Shown: piece by piece, positions 29,199-39,640 of the stretch
How positions within the stretch are numbered: position 1 is the stretch's first letter
Layout: each line of letters starts with the position of its first letter
Origin: Pseudidiomarina atlantica
GTDB lineage: Bacteria; Pseudomonadota; Gammaproteobacteria; Enterobacterales; Alteromonadaceae
Length of the DNA: 64,000 bases
Assembly (NCBI RefSeq): GCF_000753735.1
Contig: NZ_JPIN01000006.1
Coordinates: 62,001-126,000 of the forward strand
Direction of reading: 5' to 3'
Position numbers and translations under genes: made by a program
The notes under the pieces: model-generated
The model's database searches: none
What the model was told of the DNA's origin: nothing
What the model saw: only the letters and a program-made list of their open reading frames with translations

Positions 29199-30608
29199 AT
29201 GCGACACCTATTTCGATCTGCAACATTACTGGTCGTCAGTTTGACCCTAAACGGTCCTGCTGCACTTGCCGAAGAAACTGAAACGACTCGTAACGCTTAT
29301 GCTGCCGGTTACCTCGCCAATTTCACCTGCAGCGCGGTATTTAATGCCAGTAAAGACTGGGCAGCGATCCAACGTGACGAATTGACCGGTATCTATCCGC
29401 TAATTGCCGAGCCGGTTGCGCAACTCGAACCGGAAATCAACCATGATGAGAAGTGGGTGCGGGTTGCATATGACGATGGCGCACACACGCGGCTTTCAGT
29501 TTGGCGTCCACGGCTTGGCTGTGTCGATCTGCCCGTGGGAGCGACCTTGGCAAGTATTGAACTGCTTGACCAGCCCTTTCCACACACCGAAGTGTCACAC
29601 CAAGACGATGGTACGCCATGGCAAACCAATACAAACGCATTGTCTGCTGCGCAACACCAAGCATTACAGCAAGTAGTTGATCAAGCTTTCAGCAAGCATT
29701 ATGGCAGTGGTGCGCGCACCTCGGCGGTACTGATTGCTAATACTGAAACGATTTTAACTGAACGTTATGCTGAAGGATTTACCCCGACCACCGCGCAACG
29801 CACTTGGTCAGTCGCGAAAAGTATTGGCGCCAGTGTGATTGGCGTAGCGGTGCAACAAGGGCGCATCACTGTTGATGAGCCAGCTGCCTTAGAGAATTGG
29901 TCGCATCCGCTTGATCCACGTGGCGCAATCACGCTCGAACATCTGCTACATATGGCCTCGGGATTAGACAGTAACCGTGCTGGTAATCGAACCGACCGTG
30001 TTTACATGGGCGGTGGTCTCGTCAGCGATACGGCTACTGAAGCAGCGCTCGAGGTAGCCCCTGGTAGCCGTTGGAAATATGCTAATAACGACACCATGCT
30101 CGCCTTGCGGGTCCTACGTGAAAGGTTCACCGATACCAACGACTATCTGCGCTTTCCCTACACTGAACTGCTCGACAAAATCGGTATGCAGCACACATTT
30201 TTAGAGACCGATTGGCAAGGTGACTTTATTTTGTCATCGCAAGTTTGGACAACCGCTCGAGACCTCGCACGCCTAGGTTTATTGCACTTACAAAACGGTC
30301 GTTGGAATGATGAGCAAATTTTGCCCGCCAACTGGCTCGACTACATCAGTACCCCAGCGCCTGCGCAACCTGCGACCACCAGCCCTGGTTATGGTGCACA
30401 ATGGTGGCTGTACAACGAACGTTTTCCGGAATTACCGAATGACACCATTGCTGCACGCGGTAATCGTGGGCAGTTCTTAGTCTTGATACCGAGTAAAAAT
30501 CTCATTATCGTCCGTCGTGGCTATGATGTCGCCGGCGAGCCCGGATTCAATGAGCACGATTTTAGTCGTGACGTGCTCAAAGCATTGGAAGCTACACAAT
30601 CACAATAG
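29199..30608 (+). CDS. Exported serine hydrolase (class C beta-lactamase fold)
   Basis: Periplasmic serine hydrolase of the Beta-lactamase (PF00144) family, 469 residues, with a signal peptide (LLVVSLTLNGPAALAEE). The catalytic SxxK is SVAK in WSVAKSIGASVIGVA, and the second motif YxN is in RWKYANND; LEHLLHMASGLDSNR is the conserved family segment following SxxK. The KTG-like third motif appears as RGNRGQF. An N-terminal domain of about 150 residues precedes the hydrolase domain and has no recognised match. I chose the ATG at 29199 because GGAG sits six bases before it; the in-frame TTG at 29196 is less likely. Family members range from esterases to peptidases, so a resistance role should not be assumed. 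Confidence 0.88.
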   Translation: MRHLFRSATLLVVSLTLNGPAALAEETETTRNAYAAGYLANFTCSAVFNASKDWAAIQRDELTGIYPLIAEPVAQLEPEINHDEKWVRVAYDDGAHTRLSVWRPRLGCVDLPVGATLASIELLDQPFPHTEVSHQDDGTPWQTNTNALSAAQHQALQQVVDQAFSKHYGSGARTSAVLIANTETILTERYAEGFTPTTAQRTWSVAKSIGASVIGVAVQQGRITVDEPAALENWSHPLDPRGAITLEHLLHMASGLDSNRAGNRTDRVYMGGGLVSDTATEAALEVAPGSRWKYANNDTMLALRVLRERFTDTNDYLRFPYTELLDKIGMQHTFLETDWQGDFILSSQVWTTARDLARLGLLHLQNGRWNDEQILPANWLDYISTPAPAQPATTSPGYGAQWWLYNERFPELPNDTIAARGNRGQFLVLIPSKNLIIVRRGYDVAGEPGFNEHDFSRDVLKALEATQSQ

Positions 30609-30617
30609 GTATGCACT

Positions 30618-31307
30618 ATGTCTGACTGGAAAGTGCCGCTTGAGCTTAATCATGAAATGCTCAAAAGTTATCAACGCAAACAACGCGATCAATGGTCTAC
30701 AGGGGTGTCTTTGCGCGTACATCGCGCGCTAAGCTGGCTTTATCGCGCCGAGCAAGAACGGCAACGCGATGACTTAGACGCTGAGTTTTTGTTCCTCTGG
30801 ATCGGTTTTAACGCTGCCTATGCTAGCGAATACACCAATGATGCGCGGCTGACGCAACGTGATACCTACGCGCAATTCTTTGGTCGAATTGTCGGCTACG
30901 ATGAGCAAAACCATTTATACAATATGATTTGGCAGCACTATCCAAACAAGATCCGCAGTTTGATGAACAACCCGTACGTATTCCAACCGTTTTGGGACAG
31001 TGCTACTGGACGCTGTGCAGAAGACGCTTGGAAAGCCAGTTTTGACGCCGCCAAGCGTGCAGCGCATCAAGCGCTCGCCGAACGCGACACAGTTACCTGT
31101 CTGAGTATTGTTATGGACCGCTTGTATACCTTACGCAACCAACTCGTTCATGGGGGCGCTACTTGGAATGGCAAGCTCAACCGCGATCAGTTGCGTGATG
31201 CTTGTGGCATTCTCGCCCACCTTTTGCCGTTGGTGATTCAGTTCATGATGTTTCATGGACAGGAAGTATGGGGTGACGCGGCTTACTTTACCGAGCAACA
31301 GCCATGA
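30618..31307 (+). CDS. HEPN-domain protein (Apea-like), possible ribonuclease
   Basis: A 229-residue cytosolic protein without signal or membrane segments. The C-terminal half holds the HEPN nuclease motif Rx4H as R173-N-Q-L-V-H178, followed by GG and inside the family phrase LYTLRNQLVHGG, which matches Apea-like HEPN proteins. The N-terminal half is helical (LSWLYRAEQERQRDDLDAEFLFLWIGFNAAYAS), with the FLWIGFNA phrase common in this group. HEPN proteins often are metal-independent RNases in toxin-antitoxin, abortive infection or RNA maturation, but some have lost activity. It overlaps the following YqiA-like hydrolase by four bases and follows the serine hydrolase by nine. No antitoxin-like or nucleotidyltransferase gene is adjacent. 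Confidence 0.7.
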   Translation: MSDWKVPLELNHEMLKSYQRKQRDQWSTGVSLRVHRALSWLYRAEQERQRDDLDAEFLFLWIGFNAAYASEYTNDARLTQRDTYAQFFGRIVGYDEQNHLYNMIWQHYPNKIRSLMNNPYVFQPFWDSATGRCAEDAWKASFDAAKRAAHQALAERDTVTCLSIVMDRLYTLRNQLVHGGATWNGKLNRDQLRDACGILAHLLPLVIQFMMFHGQEVWGDAAYFTEQQP

Positions 31308-31906
31308 GCAAGCAGCCAATCATCATTTTTGTCCATGGCTTCGGCTCGTCCGGTTTTGGTAGCAAAGCGGAGCAAATGCGAGCTCACTGCGCCGCACACG
31401 ATATTCGTTTTTTCGCGCCATCGTTATCACATATTCCAGTGCTCGCCTGGCAAACATTGAGTGAATTGGTTGAACAACTCAATGCGCTCATCGCGCCAAG
31501 AAAAGTTGCCGTCATGGGCTCCTCACTCGGTGGCTTTTATGCGCATGCTCTTGCCTGTCGATACGACTTGCCGGTGGTGTTAATCAATCCTTCGATGCAT
31601 GCCGCCGAAAGTCTCCGGCGCGCCCTCGGCACTGCAATCAATTTTCATGACAACAGTCCTTATGAATGGCGCACCGACTATCTAGAGCAACTCGAAGCGA
31701 TCACCCCTGCCTATCCCTCTAAGCTTGGCGCAAAACAATGCTGGTTGCTTACTCAAACAGCTGACGAGGTTTTAGATTATCGCGAGGCTTTACCCGCGCT
31801 GCCCTATGCCAAACAAACAATCATTTCGGGCGGGAATCATGGTTTCGTCGGTTTCGAAAAATATCTTGATGATTGTGTTGAGTTTTTCCGAGCCTTCGAG
31901 CGCTAG
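31304..31906 (+). CDS. YqiA/YcfP-family alpha/beta hydrolase
   Basis: Small cytosolic alpha/beta-fold hydrolase of 200 residues. It begins with IIIFVHGFGSSGFGSKA, has the nucleophile elbow GSSLGGFYA (Ser near residue 72) and a C-terminal NHGF phrase with the likely catalytic His (SGGNHGFVGF). This fits the UPF0227/YqiA esterase group. The start overlaps the HEPN gene stop by four bases, so the two proteins are likely made together. A thioesterase or carboxylesterase role is the most one can say; E. coli YqiA hydrolyses short-chain esters in vitro. Confidence 0.85.
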   Translation: MSKQPIIIFVHGFGSSGFGSKAEQMRAHCAAHDIRFFAPSLSHIPVLAWQTLSELVEQLNALIAPRKVAVMGSSLGGFYAHALACRYDLPVVLINPSMHAAESLRRALGTAINFHDNSPYEWRTDYLEQLEAITPAYPSKLGAKQCWLLTQTADEVLDYREALPALPYAKQTIISGGNHGFVGFEKYLDDCVEFFRAFER

Positions 31907-31949
31907 ACAGGTTTTACAGATCAGCGTAAAGTGATGAATAGTTATTCAG

Positions 31950-33971
31950 TTGCAAACTAAAGTCGAACTAATTGTGCATCAATCCCGTTATCACACCATT
32001 GTAGCTTTGCTTTTCTGCACTTGCATCACGTCAAGCTTCGCAGCAAATCCTCCTAATGTGTTCGGGGTACCCGACGATGAAATAGTTGATGGAGCGAATA
32101 CGCAATTGCAACGCGATCGGGCGCTTGAACAGCGCTTAGATGTGCTACTGGATGGCGACTTTTACCCGAGTGACCAACAAGCTTTTGCCGATCTTCTGCG
32201 CAGTATAGATGCCTCAACGCCGATTGAAACATTCGTCCGCGCGCAAAGTTATAATATTTTACGCTTGGCCTTTGATGAGCAATTAGGTGCAGCGCTGGCC
32301 GTTGCCGATGAAGTTGAACAATTGGCACGTAACAGTGACAACAATAATGCAATGCTGGAAATTGAGGTAGTCAAAGCCGAAGCACATCTTGCTAATGGTA
32401 ATACCGAAGAAGCAGTTGCATTGGTACCTTCCATCATCACTTTACTGCCGGATGCAAGTAATGTTCGCGTTCGCTATCACGCCAACCATTTGCTAGCCCG
32501 CGTCTTACAGGCCAATAATGAATTTAGCGATGCCTTGAATTACCTTCTATCCGCACAAGCGCTGATTCCAGAAACCGACGAAGCTGGGCAACAACGCCGA
32601 CGTCAGTTTTTGAATCTCCACTTGGCGCGTATTCAAGCCAATTTAGGTCGTTGGCAAGCATCTGCAGAAACTGCAGAAACTGCGATCAATGATGCCAGTC
32701 GCTCAGGTATTACCCACCACTTGCCTGAGCTGTACCTAGTGCGCGCTTATTCACGCCAATATGAACAAGGCCCATCACAGGAAATTGTCGATGCGTTTCT
32801 CGAAGCTGCTGACATTGCCCAAGCACAAGACCATGAGCGAGTGCTCATGCTTGCTTACAACAATGCAGGCGCTGCCAAATTACTGATGAACGAGCTAGAT
32901 GATGCTGAACGGTATCTGCGCCAAGGGCTAGCGGTAGCGAAAACAATTAACAACCAACGTGAAAGTTCGGTAACGGAATTCAATTTAGGTTATGTCAAAG
33001 TGCTGAAAGGCGAGCATGACCAAGGTATCGCCGAAATGCTCGCTGCGGCAGAGGTATTCAATAGCTTCGCCTTAAAACGCGAGCAAGCCATTTTGCTGAC
33101 GCATATCGCCCGTGCGTATGAAATCGCCGAGCGCTATCAAGAACAGGCTGCAACCTTACAGAAACAGGTACAGTTGACCGCTGAATTGGCAGAAGAAGAA
33201 CGTGACCAACAGATAAGTGAATTGCAAATACGCTATGAAGCTGCGGAAAAATCATTCGAGATTAAATTGCTTGAGCAACAAGCTCAGTTACAGCAGCAAC
33301 AGTTGGCAAACCAAGAGCGACAGCAGCAGTTATTTTTCGTCGCCGCAGGTTCGTTACTAGTGGTGCTCCTGATGTTTGCTTACGGTTACCGCAAAACACG
33401 ACGCCTCAATCAGTTACTTAACGAGGCAAATGGTGAGTTACACCAGCAATCACTGCATGATCCATTGACTGGGCTCTATAATCGCCGCGCTATTTACGAC
33501 CGTTTGGTAAGCAATGACCACCGCTTGCAAACCCATCAGTATGCGGTCATTTTGCTCGATATTGATCACTTTAAAACAATTAATGACACCCATGGACATC
33601 CTGTCGGTGATGAGGTTCTGGTTGAGTTTGGGCGACGCTTAAAAGCCGCAATCCGCAGTAATGACATGGCGGTGCGTTGGGGCGGTGAAGAGTTCCTGCT
33701 CGTGCTTGAACATATTCAAGCTGACCAAGCTGTGCAGGTGGCTCGAAAAATTCTCAAAGATATTAGCGAACGTGCCTTTCAAACCGCCGCCGGACGCCTC
33801 GAAATCACGCTTAGCGGAGGTTTGATGATGGTCGCAACAGACGCAAACCAGCAGCCGAATTGGGACGCCACTTTTAAATTGGTAGACGAACTCTTGTACG
33901 AAGCAAAAGCCGAGGGGCGAAACCGTATTCGCTACCTTTTACCGGATCAACCGCGCCGCAGTTTGCCTTAG
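31950..33971 (+). CDS. Membrane diguanylate cyclase with periplasmic TPR-like sensor
   Basis: Synthesises cyclic di-GMP. The 673-residue protein has an N-terminal export signal (HTIVALLFCTCITSSFA), a periplasmic tetratricopeptide-like region (about 130-420, with repeated YLRQGL- and AYNNAGAAKL-type helices), a coiled coil, one membrane segment (LFFVAAGSLLVVLLMFAYGY near 460-480) and a cytoplasmic GGDEF domain. That domain starts at DPLTGLYNRRAI, has the active site GGEEF near 578-582 and an inhibitory I-site RxxD (RSND) five residues before it. An active, product-inhibited enzyme is expected. Only a TTG (31950) or GTG (31974) start is available upstream of the signal sequence, and neither has a good Shine-Dalgarno, so the exact start is uncertain. 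Confidence 0.88.
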   Translation: MQTKVELIVHQSRYHTIVALLFCTCITSSFAANPPNVFGVPDDEIVDGANTQLQRDRALEQRLDVLLDGDFYPSDQQAFADLLRSIDASTPIETFVRAQSYNILRLAFDEQLGAALAVADEVEQLARNSDNNNAMLEIEVVKAEAHLANGNTEEAVALVPSIITLLPDASNVRVRYHANHLLARVLQANNEFSDALNYLLSAQALIPETDEAGQQRRRQFLNLHLARIQANLGRWQASAETAETAINDASRSGITHHLPELYLVRAYSRQYEQGPSQEIVDAFLEAADIAQAQDHERVLMLAYNNAGAAKLLMNELDDAERYLRQGLAVAKTINNQRESSVTEFNLGYVKVLKGEHDQGIAEMLAAAEVFNSFALKREQAILLTHIARAYEIAERYQEQAATLQKQVQLTAELAEEERDQQISELQIRYEAAEKSFEIKLLEQQAQLQQQQLANQERQQQLFFVAAGSLLVVLLMFAYGYRKTRRLNQLLNEANGELHQQSLHDPLTGLYNRRAIYDRLVSNDHRLQTHQYAVILLDIDHFKTINDTHGHPVGDEVLVEFGRRLKAAIRSNDMAVRWGGEEFLLVLEHIQADQAVQVARKILKDISERAFQTAAGRLEITLSGGLMMVATDANQQPNWDATFKLVDELLYEAKAEGRNRIRYLLPDQPRRSLP

Positions 33972-33990
33972 TTCACCGCTAAACGGATAC

Positions 33991-34028
33991 AAAAAAGCCG
34001 CAGTTGCGAAACAACCGCGGCTTATTTT
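33991..34028. terminator. Bidirectional terminator between the GGDEF gene and icd
   Basis: AAGCCGC pairs with GCGGCTT, with an inner GTTG/CAAC pairing, and has A-runs on the left and T-runs on the right. It lies between convergent genes and can serve both. Confidence 0.85.
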
Positions 34029-34047
34029 TATCGATACTTGCTAAGAG

Positions 34048-36282
<2,235 letters not shown>

Positions 36283-36412
36283 TTACTAGGTTCGGAAAGG
36301 ATTAGAAAAGTGGCGCGAAGTATAGCAAGGATGGCCGTTATAGACCAGTAAGCATGACTTGAAATTGAGTATTCACCGCACTTATAAAGGAAGGTGATTC
36401 GTTAATTGTTAT

Positions 36413-36458
36413 TCGTTAGGGGGCTACAAATGATAGCTTGTCTTCCTCACCCTAACGA
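36413..36458. repeat. 9-bp inverted repeat flanking a heptamer array
   Basis: TCGTTAGGG at 36413-36421 is the inverse of CCCTAACGA at 36450-36458. The right arm is the first unit of the adjacent heptamer array; the left arm and its neighbour GTTATTCGTTA look like degenerate units in opposite orientation. Confidence 0.6.
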
Positions 36459-36502
36459 GTAACGAGTAACGAGAAACGAGAAACGAGTAACGAGAAACGA
36501 AA
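36454..36502. repeat. Seven tandem AACGAGW heptamers
   Basis: Seven consecutive 7-base units, AACGAGT or AACGAGA with a degenerate last AACGAAA, fill the gap between icd and the M3 peptidase and abut its terminator. Noncoding. Whether this is a mobile miniature element or slippage product cannot be judged from one locus. The rest of 36274-36542 shows no gene. Confidence 0.85.
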
Positions 36503-36525
36503 AAGGCAGCCGCAGCTGCCTTTTT
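36500..36525. terminator. Terminator after the M3 peptidase gene
   Basis: AAAAAGGCAGC and GCTGCCTTTTT form a perfect 11-bp stem with a CGCA loop, 17 bases beyond the peptidase stop. The A/T-run symmetry makes it functional on both strands; on the minus strand it ends the peptidase transcript. Confidence 0.92.
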
Positions 36526-36542
36526 ACCGAGTGCTCGATTGC

Positions 36543-38744
36543 TTAATCGATGCTTGGCTTGGTCAAACCGCGACGCTCAAGCAGTGCATCAACTGTTGGC
36601 TCTTGGCCACGGAAGTCAATGTACTGTTGCATCGGGTCTTTGCTGTTACCTTTTGACAAGATAGTGTCACGGAATGCTTGACCGTTTTCGAGTGTCAAAC
36701 CACCGTTTTCCTGCATAAACTTAAAGGCATCAGCGGCCAGCACTTCTGACCACATGTAAGCGTAGTAACCAGCTGAGTAACCACCGGCAAAGACGTGTGC
36801 GAAAAACGTTGAACGATAACGCGGTGGCACCGCATCAACATTTACGCCGTTGCGAACCAGCGCCGCTTGCTCGTAGGTGTTCACGTCATCAATCGCTTGT
36901 GCTTCTTCGCTGGTCAAGGTGTGGTACTCGAAGTCGAGTAATGCAGCTGAGATGTACTCAAGCGTGTCGAAGCCCATGTTGAAGTTCTTTGCAGCCATTA
37001 CTTTGTCGAGCAATTCTTGTGGGATCTGCTCGCCAGTTTCATAGTGCTTGGCCATATTCGCCAGAACTTTTGGATTGATGGTCCAGTCTTCTTGGAACGT
37101 AGATGGGAACTCCACGTAGTCGCGAGATACTGAAGTGCCAGCAAGTGATGGATAGTTCACATCAGAGAACATGCCATGTAGGGCGTGACCAATTTCATGG
37201 AAAATCGTACTTACTTCGTCAAAGCTCAATAGCGTTGGTTCGCCATCAGGCGCCTTAGTGATGTTCATGTTATTCAAAATCACCGGCTTGGTACCCAACA
37301 AGTGTGACTGCGATACAAATGAACTCATCCACGCACCGCCGCGTTTACCATCCCGAGTAAACCAGTCACCGTAGAATAAACCTAGTGACTCGCCATCGAC
37401 ATCTTTGACTTCATACACCAAGATGTCATCAGCATAAGTTGGGATATCATCGCGTTTCTCAAAGGTGATACCGAAGAGCTGGTTCATTGCGTAGAACAAG
37501 CCATCTTCGATGACGCGATTAAATTCGAAGTATTGTTTTACTTCTGCCGAATCGATTGCGTACTTCTCAGCGCGAACTTTCTCAGCGTAGTAGGCCCAAT
37601 CCCAAGGTTGTACTTCGAAATCGCCGCCTTCAGCGTCGATGACTGCTTGGATTTCAGCCATTTCGCCTTCAACGTTGCTTACCACCGCAGGAACCAAGTC
37701 ACGCAGCATTTTTTGCGCAGCTTCTGGAGTCGACGCCATGCTTTGCTCAAGCACGTAACTACCCCAGTTGTCGTAACCAAGTAATTCCGCCTTTTCAGCG
37801 CGTAGTTGCGCCAGTTTTTTCACCAACGGACGGTTGTCAGTAGCAGTATTACCGGTGCCACGTAAGGCCGAAGCTTTCCAAATCTTCTCGCGTAACTCAC
37901 GATTCTCTAACGACTGTAAGATAGGTTGGCGAGTGGTGTTAGTAATAGTGATCACGTATTTGCCTGGCATGTCTTTCGCTTCAGCGGTCTTCGCCAAGCT
38001 AGCAATTTGTGAATCACTCAAGCCAGCAAGTTCAGCCTTGTCTTCAACAACGATTAAGTTTTCATCAACAAGGGTCATCAAATTATTACGGAACTCGGTC
38101 GTAACTGACGACATTTCCGAATTAATTTCACGGATACGCTGCTTCTGTTCTTCATTAAGGTTTGCACCGGCACGCACGAAGCCTTTATAGGTGTCTTCGA
38201 TCAGACGCAGTTCTTCGCCCTCAAATTGATCACGTGCGTCGTAAATTGCTTTGACGCGTGCAAACAAATCAGCATTTAGCATAATGCTGTCGCTGTGAGC
38301 AGCAAATTTCGGTGCCATTTCGACTTGTAGAGCAGTGAAATCATCATTCCCCGCTGAGCCAGCCACGTTGCCAAACACTGCAGAAACGCGGCTTAGCAAA
38401 CGACCTGACTTTTCCATCGCAACAATAGTGTTTTCGAAGGTTGCAGGTTCTGGATTGCTAGCGATAGCTTGAATTTCTGCCGCGTGTTCTTCCATACCAG
38501 CCAACAGCGCTGGGCGGTAGTGCTCAAACTTAATCGCATTAAAGTCTGGTGCGTGAAACGGCAGTGTGCTCTCTGCGTAAAACGGATTGCTCTGGTTAAA
38601 CTCAGCACCGCTATCCTGTGCAGTTTGAGTCTGCTCTGCGGCTTGTTCGGTTGGTTGTTCTGTGCTTTGTGTAGCTTCTTTATCTGCACAAGCGGCCATG
38701 GTAAGTGCCGCGCCAATCGCGACTGCAATTAAGCTCTTACGCAT
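36543..38744 (-). CDS. dcp: Lipoprotein M3-family peptidyl-dipeptidase (Dcp-like)
   Basis: Zinc metallopeptidase of the M3 (thimet oligopeptidase/Dcp) family, 733 residues. The signal ends in a lipobox, MAAC, so unlike cytosolic E. coli Dcp it is predicted to be lipid-anchored; the next residues ADKEATQSTEQPTEQ form a Gln/Thr/Glu-rich tether. The catalytic HEIGHALHGMF (HExxH near 515) lies in the phrase EVSTIFHEIGHALH, and the third ligand is in the downstream DFPSTF-like VEFPSTFQEDW. The C-terminal YSAGYYAYMWSEVLAADAF segment is family-typical. It releases dipeptides from peptide C-termini. The Shine-Dalgarno AGGGAG is within an inverted repeat (38755-38802). Confidence 0.9.
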   Translation of the reverse strand: MRKSLIAVAIGAALTMAACADKEATQSTEQPTEQAAEQTQTAQDSGAEFNQSNPFYAESTLPFHAPDFNAIKFEHYRPALLAGMEEHAAEIQAIASNPEPATFENTIVAMEKSGRLLSRVSAVFGNVAGSAGNDDFTALQVEMAPKFAAHSDSIMLNADLFARVKAIYDARDQFEGEELRLIEDTYKGFVRAGANLNEEQKQRIREINSEMSSVTTEFRNNLMTLVDENLIVVEDKAELAGLSDSQIASLAKTAEAKDMPGKYVITITNTTRQPILQSLENRELREKIWKASALRGTGNTATDNRPLVKKLAQLRAEKAELLGYDNWGSYVLEQSMASTPEAAQKMLRDLVPAVVSNVEGEMAEIQAVIDAEGGDFEVQPWDWAYYAEKVRAEKYAIDSAEVKQYFEFNRVIEDGLFYAMNQLFGITFEKRDDIPTYADDILVYEVKDVDGESLGLFYGDWFTRDGKRGGAWMSSFVSQSHLLGTKPVILNNMNITKAPDGEPTLLSFDEVSTIFHEIGHALHGMFSDVNYPSLAGTSVSRDYVEFPSTFQEDWTINPKVLANMAKHYETGEQIPQELLDKVMAAKNFNMGFDTLEYISAALLDFEYHTLTSEEAQAIDDVNTYEQAALVRNGVNVDAVPPRYRSTFFAHVFAGGYSAGYYAYMWSEVLAADAFKFMQENGGLTLENGQAFRDTILSKGNSKDPMQQYIDFRGQEPTVDALLERRGLTKPSID

Positions 38745-38754
38745 AAAATATGCT

Positions 38755-38802
38755 CCCTAGTGGTTATTTTAACGTTCCATAATGTAACCGTTGCCGCTAG
38801 GG
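38755..38802 (-). promoter_or_regulatory. Inverted repeat enclosing the M3 peptidase Shine-Dalgarno
   Basis: On the minus strand CCCTAGCGG and CCACTAGGG (eight of nine bases pairing) are separated by 30 bases. The downstream arm contributes AGGG to the AGGGAG ribosome-binding site eight bases before the ATG. Either an operator or an SD-masking RNA stem. A possible -10 TACATT lies between the arms. Confidence 0.45.
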
Positions 38803-38853
38803 GGCTCAAGCGCTTTCGTGGCGCATTTATAGCAATTGAGCGATTCGTCGCGC

Positions 38854-39201
38854 TTAGGCGACTTCTTTTATCGGGATCAATGGCGCTAACCCGTAGTTGG
38901 CGCGCGCTTTGTTGCAGTAAGCATTTTCACCTTCATCACCGGCGACGAACTCACGACAGGGTGATGGGCGGTTTTCGTAAATGCGGCAACCTACCTGTTG
39001 GCCAATTTCACCTTCGAGCGCAACGCAACGAGGTTTCGCTTGGTTGGTACCTTGCATGCACAACAAATGAGGATGGAAATTTTCGGTGAGTTCGGACGGC
39101 ACAATGCCGCCAGGAGCGCCAGTAGCTTCGCCCCAATAGAAAGAAACACGATAAAACGCGCAGCAGGCCCCACACGTCAAGCAGGCAGATTCCCTACTCA
39201 T
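38854..39201 (-). CDS. YkgJ-family cysteine-cluster protein
   Basis: A 115-residue cytosolic protein of the YkgJ/UPF0153 group, whose Cys clusters bind zinc or an iron-sulfur cluster. It shows CLTCGACC (CxxCxxCC) at the N-terminus, then CMQGTNQAKPRCVAL, and GCRIYENRPSPCREF toward the C-terminus. I placed the start at the ATG 39201 with GGAG nine bases upstream; a GTG five codons before has no Shine-Dalgarno. It lies about 35 bases after the tRNA-Asp pair and may be read from their promoter. The residues after CREF, including CNKARANYGL, complete the family pattern. Biological role unknown. Confidence 0.85.
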   Translation of the reverse strand: MSRESACLTCGACCAFYRVSFYWGEATGAPGGIVPSELTENFHPHLLCMQGTNQAKPRCVALEGEIGQQVGCRIYENRPSPCREFVAGDEGENAYCNKARANYGLAPLIPIKEVA

Positions 39202-39236
39202 CGCGCAACACTCCACAACAGAAAACTAGGTTGAAA

Positions 39237-39313
39237 TGGCGGAACGGACGGGACTCGAACCCGCGACCCCCGGCGTGACAGGCCGGTATTCTAACCAACT
39301 GAACTACCGCTCC
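39237..39313 (-). tRNA. tRNA-Asp (GTC), copy 2
   Basis: The minus strand folds as a 77-base tRNA with acceptor GGAGCGG, T-loop GGTTCGAACCC, anticodon loop CTGTCAC (GTC) and an encoded CCA. Identical to the copy at 39340-39416 and separated from it by 26 bases. Confidence 0.97.
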
Positions 39314-39339
39314 GCAGCGGTGATAACCTTTTTTGGAAG

Positions 39340-39416
39340 TGGCGGAACGGACGGGACTCGAACCCGCGACCCCCGGCGTGACAGGCCGGTATTCTAACCA
39401 ACTGAACTACCGCTCC
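39340..39416 (-). tRNA. tRNA-Asp (GTC), copy 1
   Basis: First of the tandem pair, 77 bases including encoded CCA, GTC anticodon. A strong promoter lies about 50 bases upstream. In E. coli aspV is likewise beside dnaQ, supporting an old neighbourhood. Confidence 0.97.
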
Positions 39417-39467
39417 AGCTTCCAAGATTCGGTGGCCCCGAGTGGGTGCCCCCTGAATGCGGAGCGA

Positions 39468-39496
39468 ATATTACGAGGGCGACTGCCTGCCGTCAA
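39468..39496 (-). promoter_or_regulatory. Sigma-70 promoter of the tRNA-Asp pair
   Basis: TTGACG and TAATAT are separated by 17 bases on the minus strand, followed by a GC-rich discriminator (TCGCTCCGC) as at stringently controlled stable-RNA promoters. The rest of 39417-39640 between the tRNAs and dnaQ shows no gene, only AT-rich sequence before dnaQ. Confidence 0.78.
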
Positions 39497-39640
39497 CCTT
39501 TTTTTTGAAGATTTATTTCGTTTGCCTGAAAAACCATCAAATCGTTCTATTTTTACTATTTTTGCCCCTTTAAAGGCATCGCAATAGACGCAATCTTCAG
39601 TTACTCTTTCAACCATTGCAAGTTAACGGGAAGTCCAACT

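Noticed and set aside
29199-30608. Possible true class C beta-lactamase
   Set aside because: The third motif is not a clear KTG, there is a long N-terminal domain, and the wider serine-hydrolase family contains many non-resistance enzymes.
30618-31307. HEPN protein as part of a toxin-antitoxin or abortive-infection module
   Set aside because: No nucleotidyltransferase, antitoxin or defence gene is adjacent; only the motif and position are reported.
36454-36502. Heptamer array as a CRISPR array
   Set aside because: Units are seven bases with no spacers and there are no cas genes.
39237-39416. tRNA pair as an integration site with a mobile island
   Set aside because: Both copies are intact, flanks are housekeeping genes and no integrase was seen.
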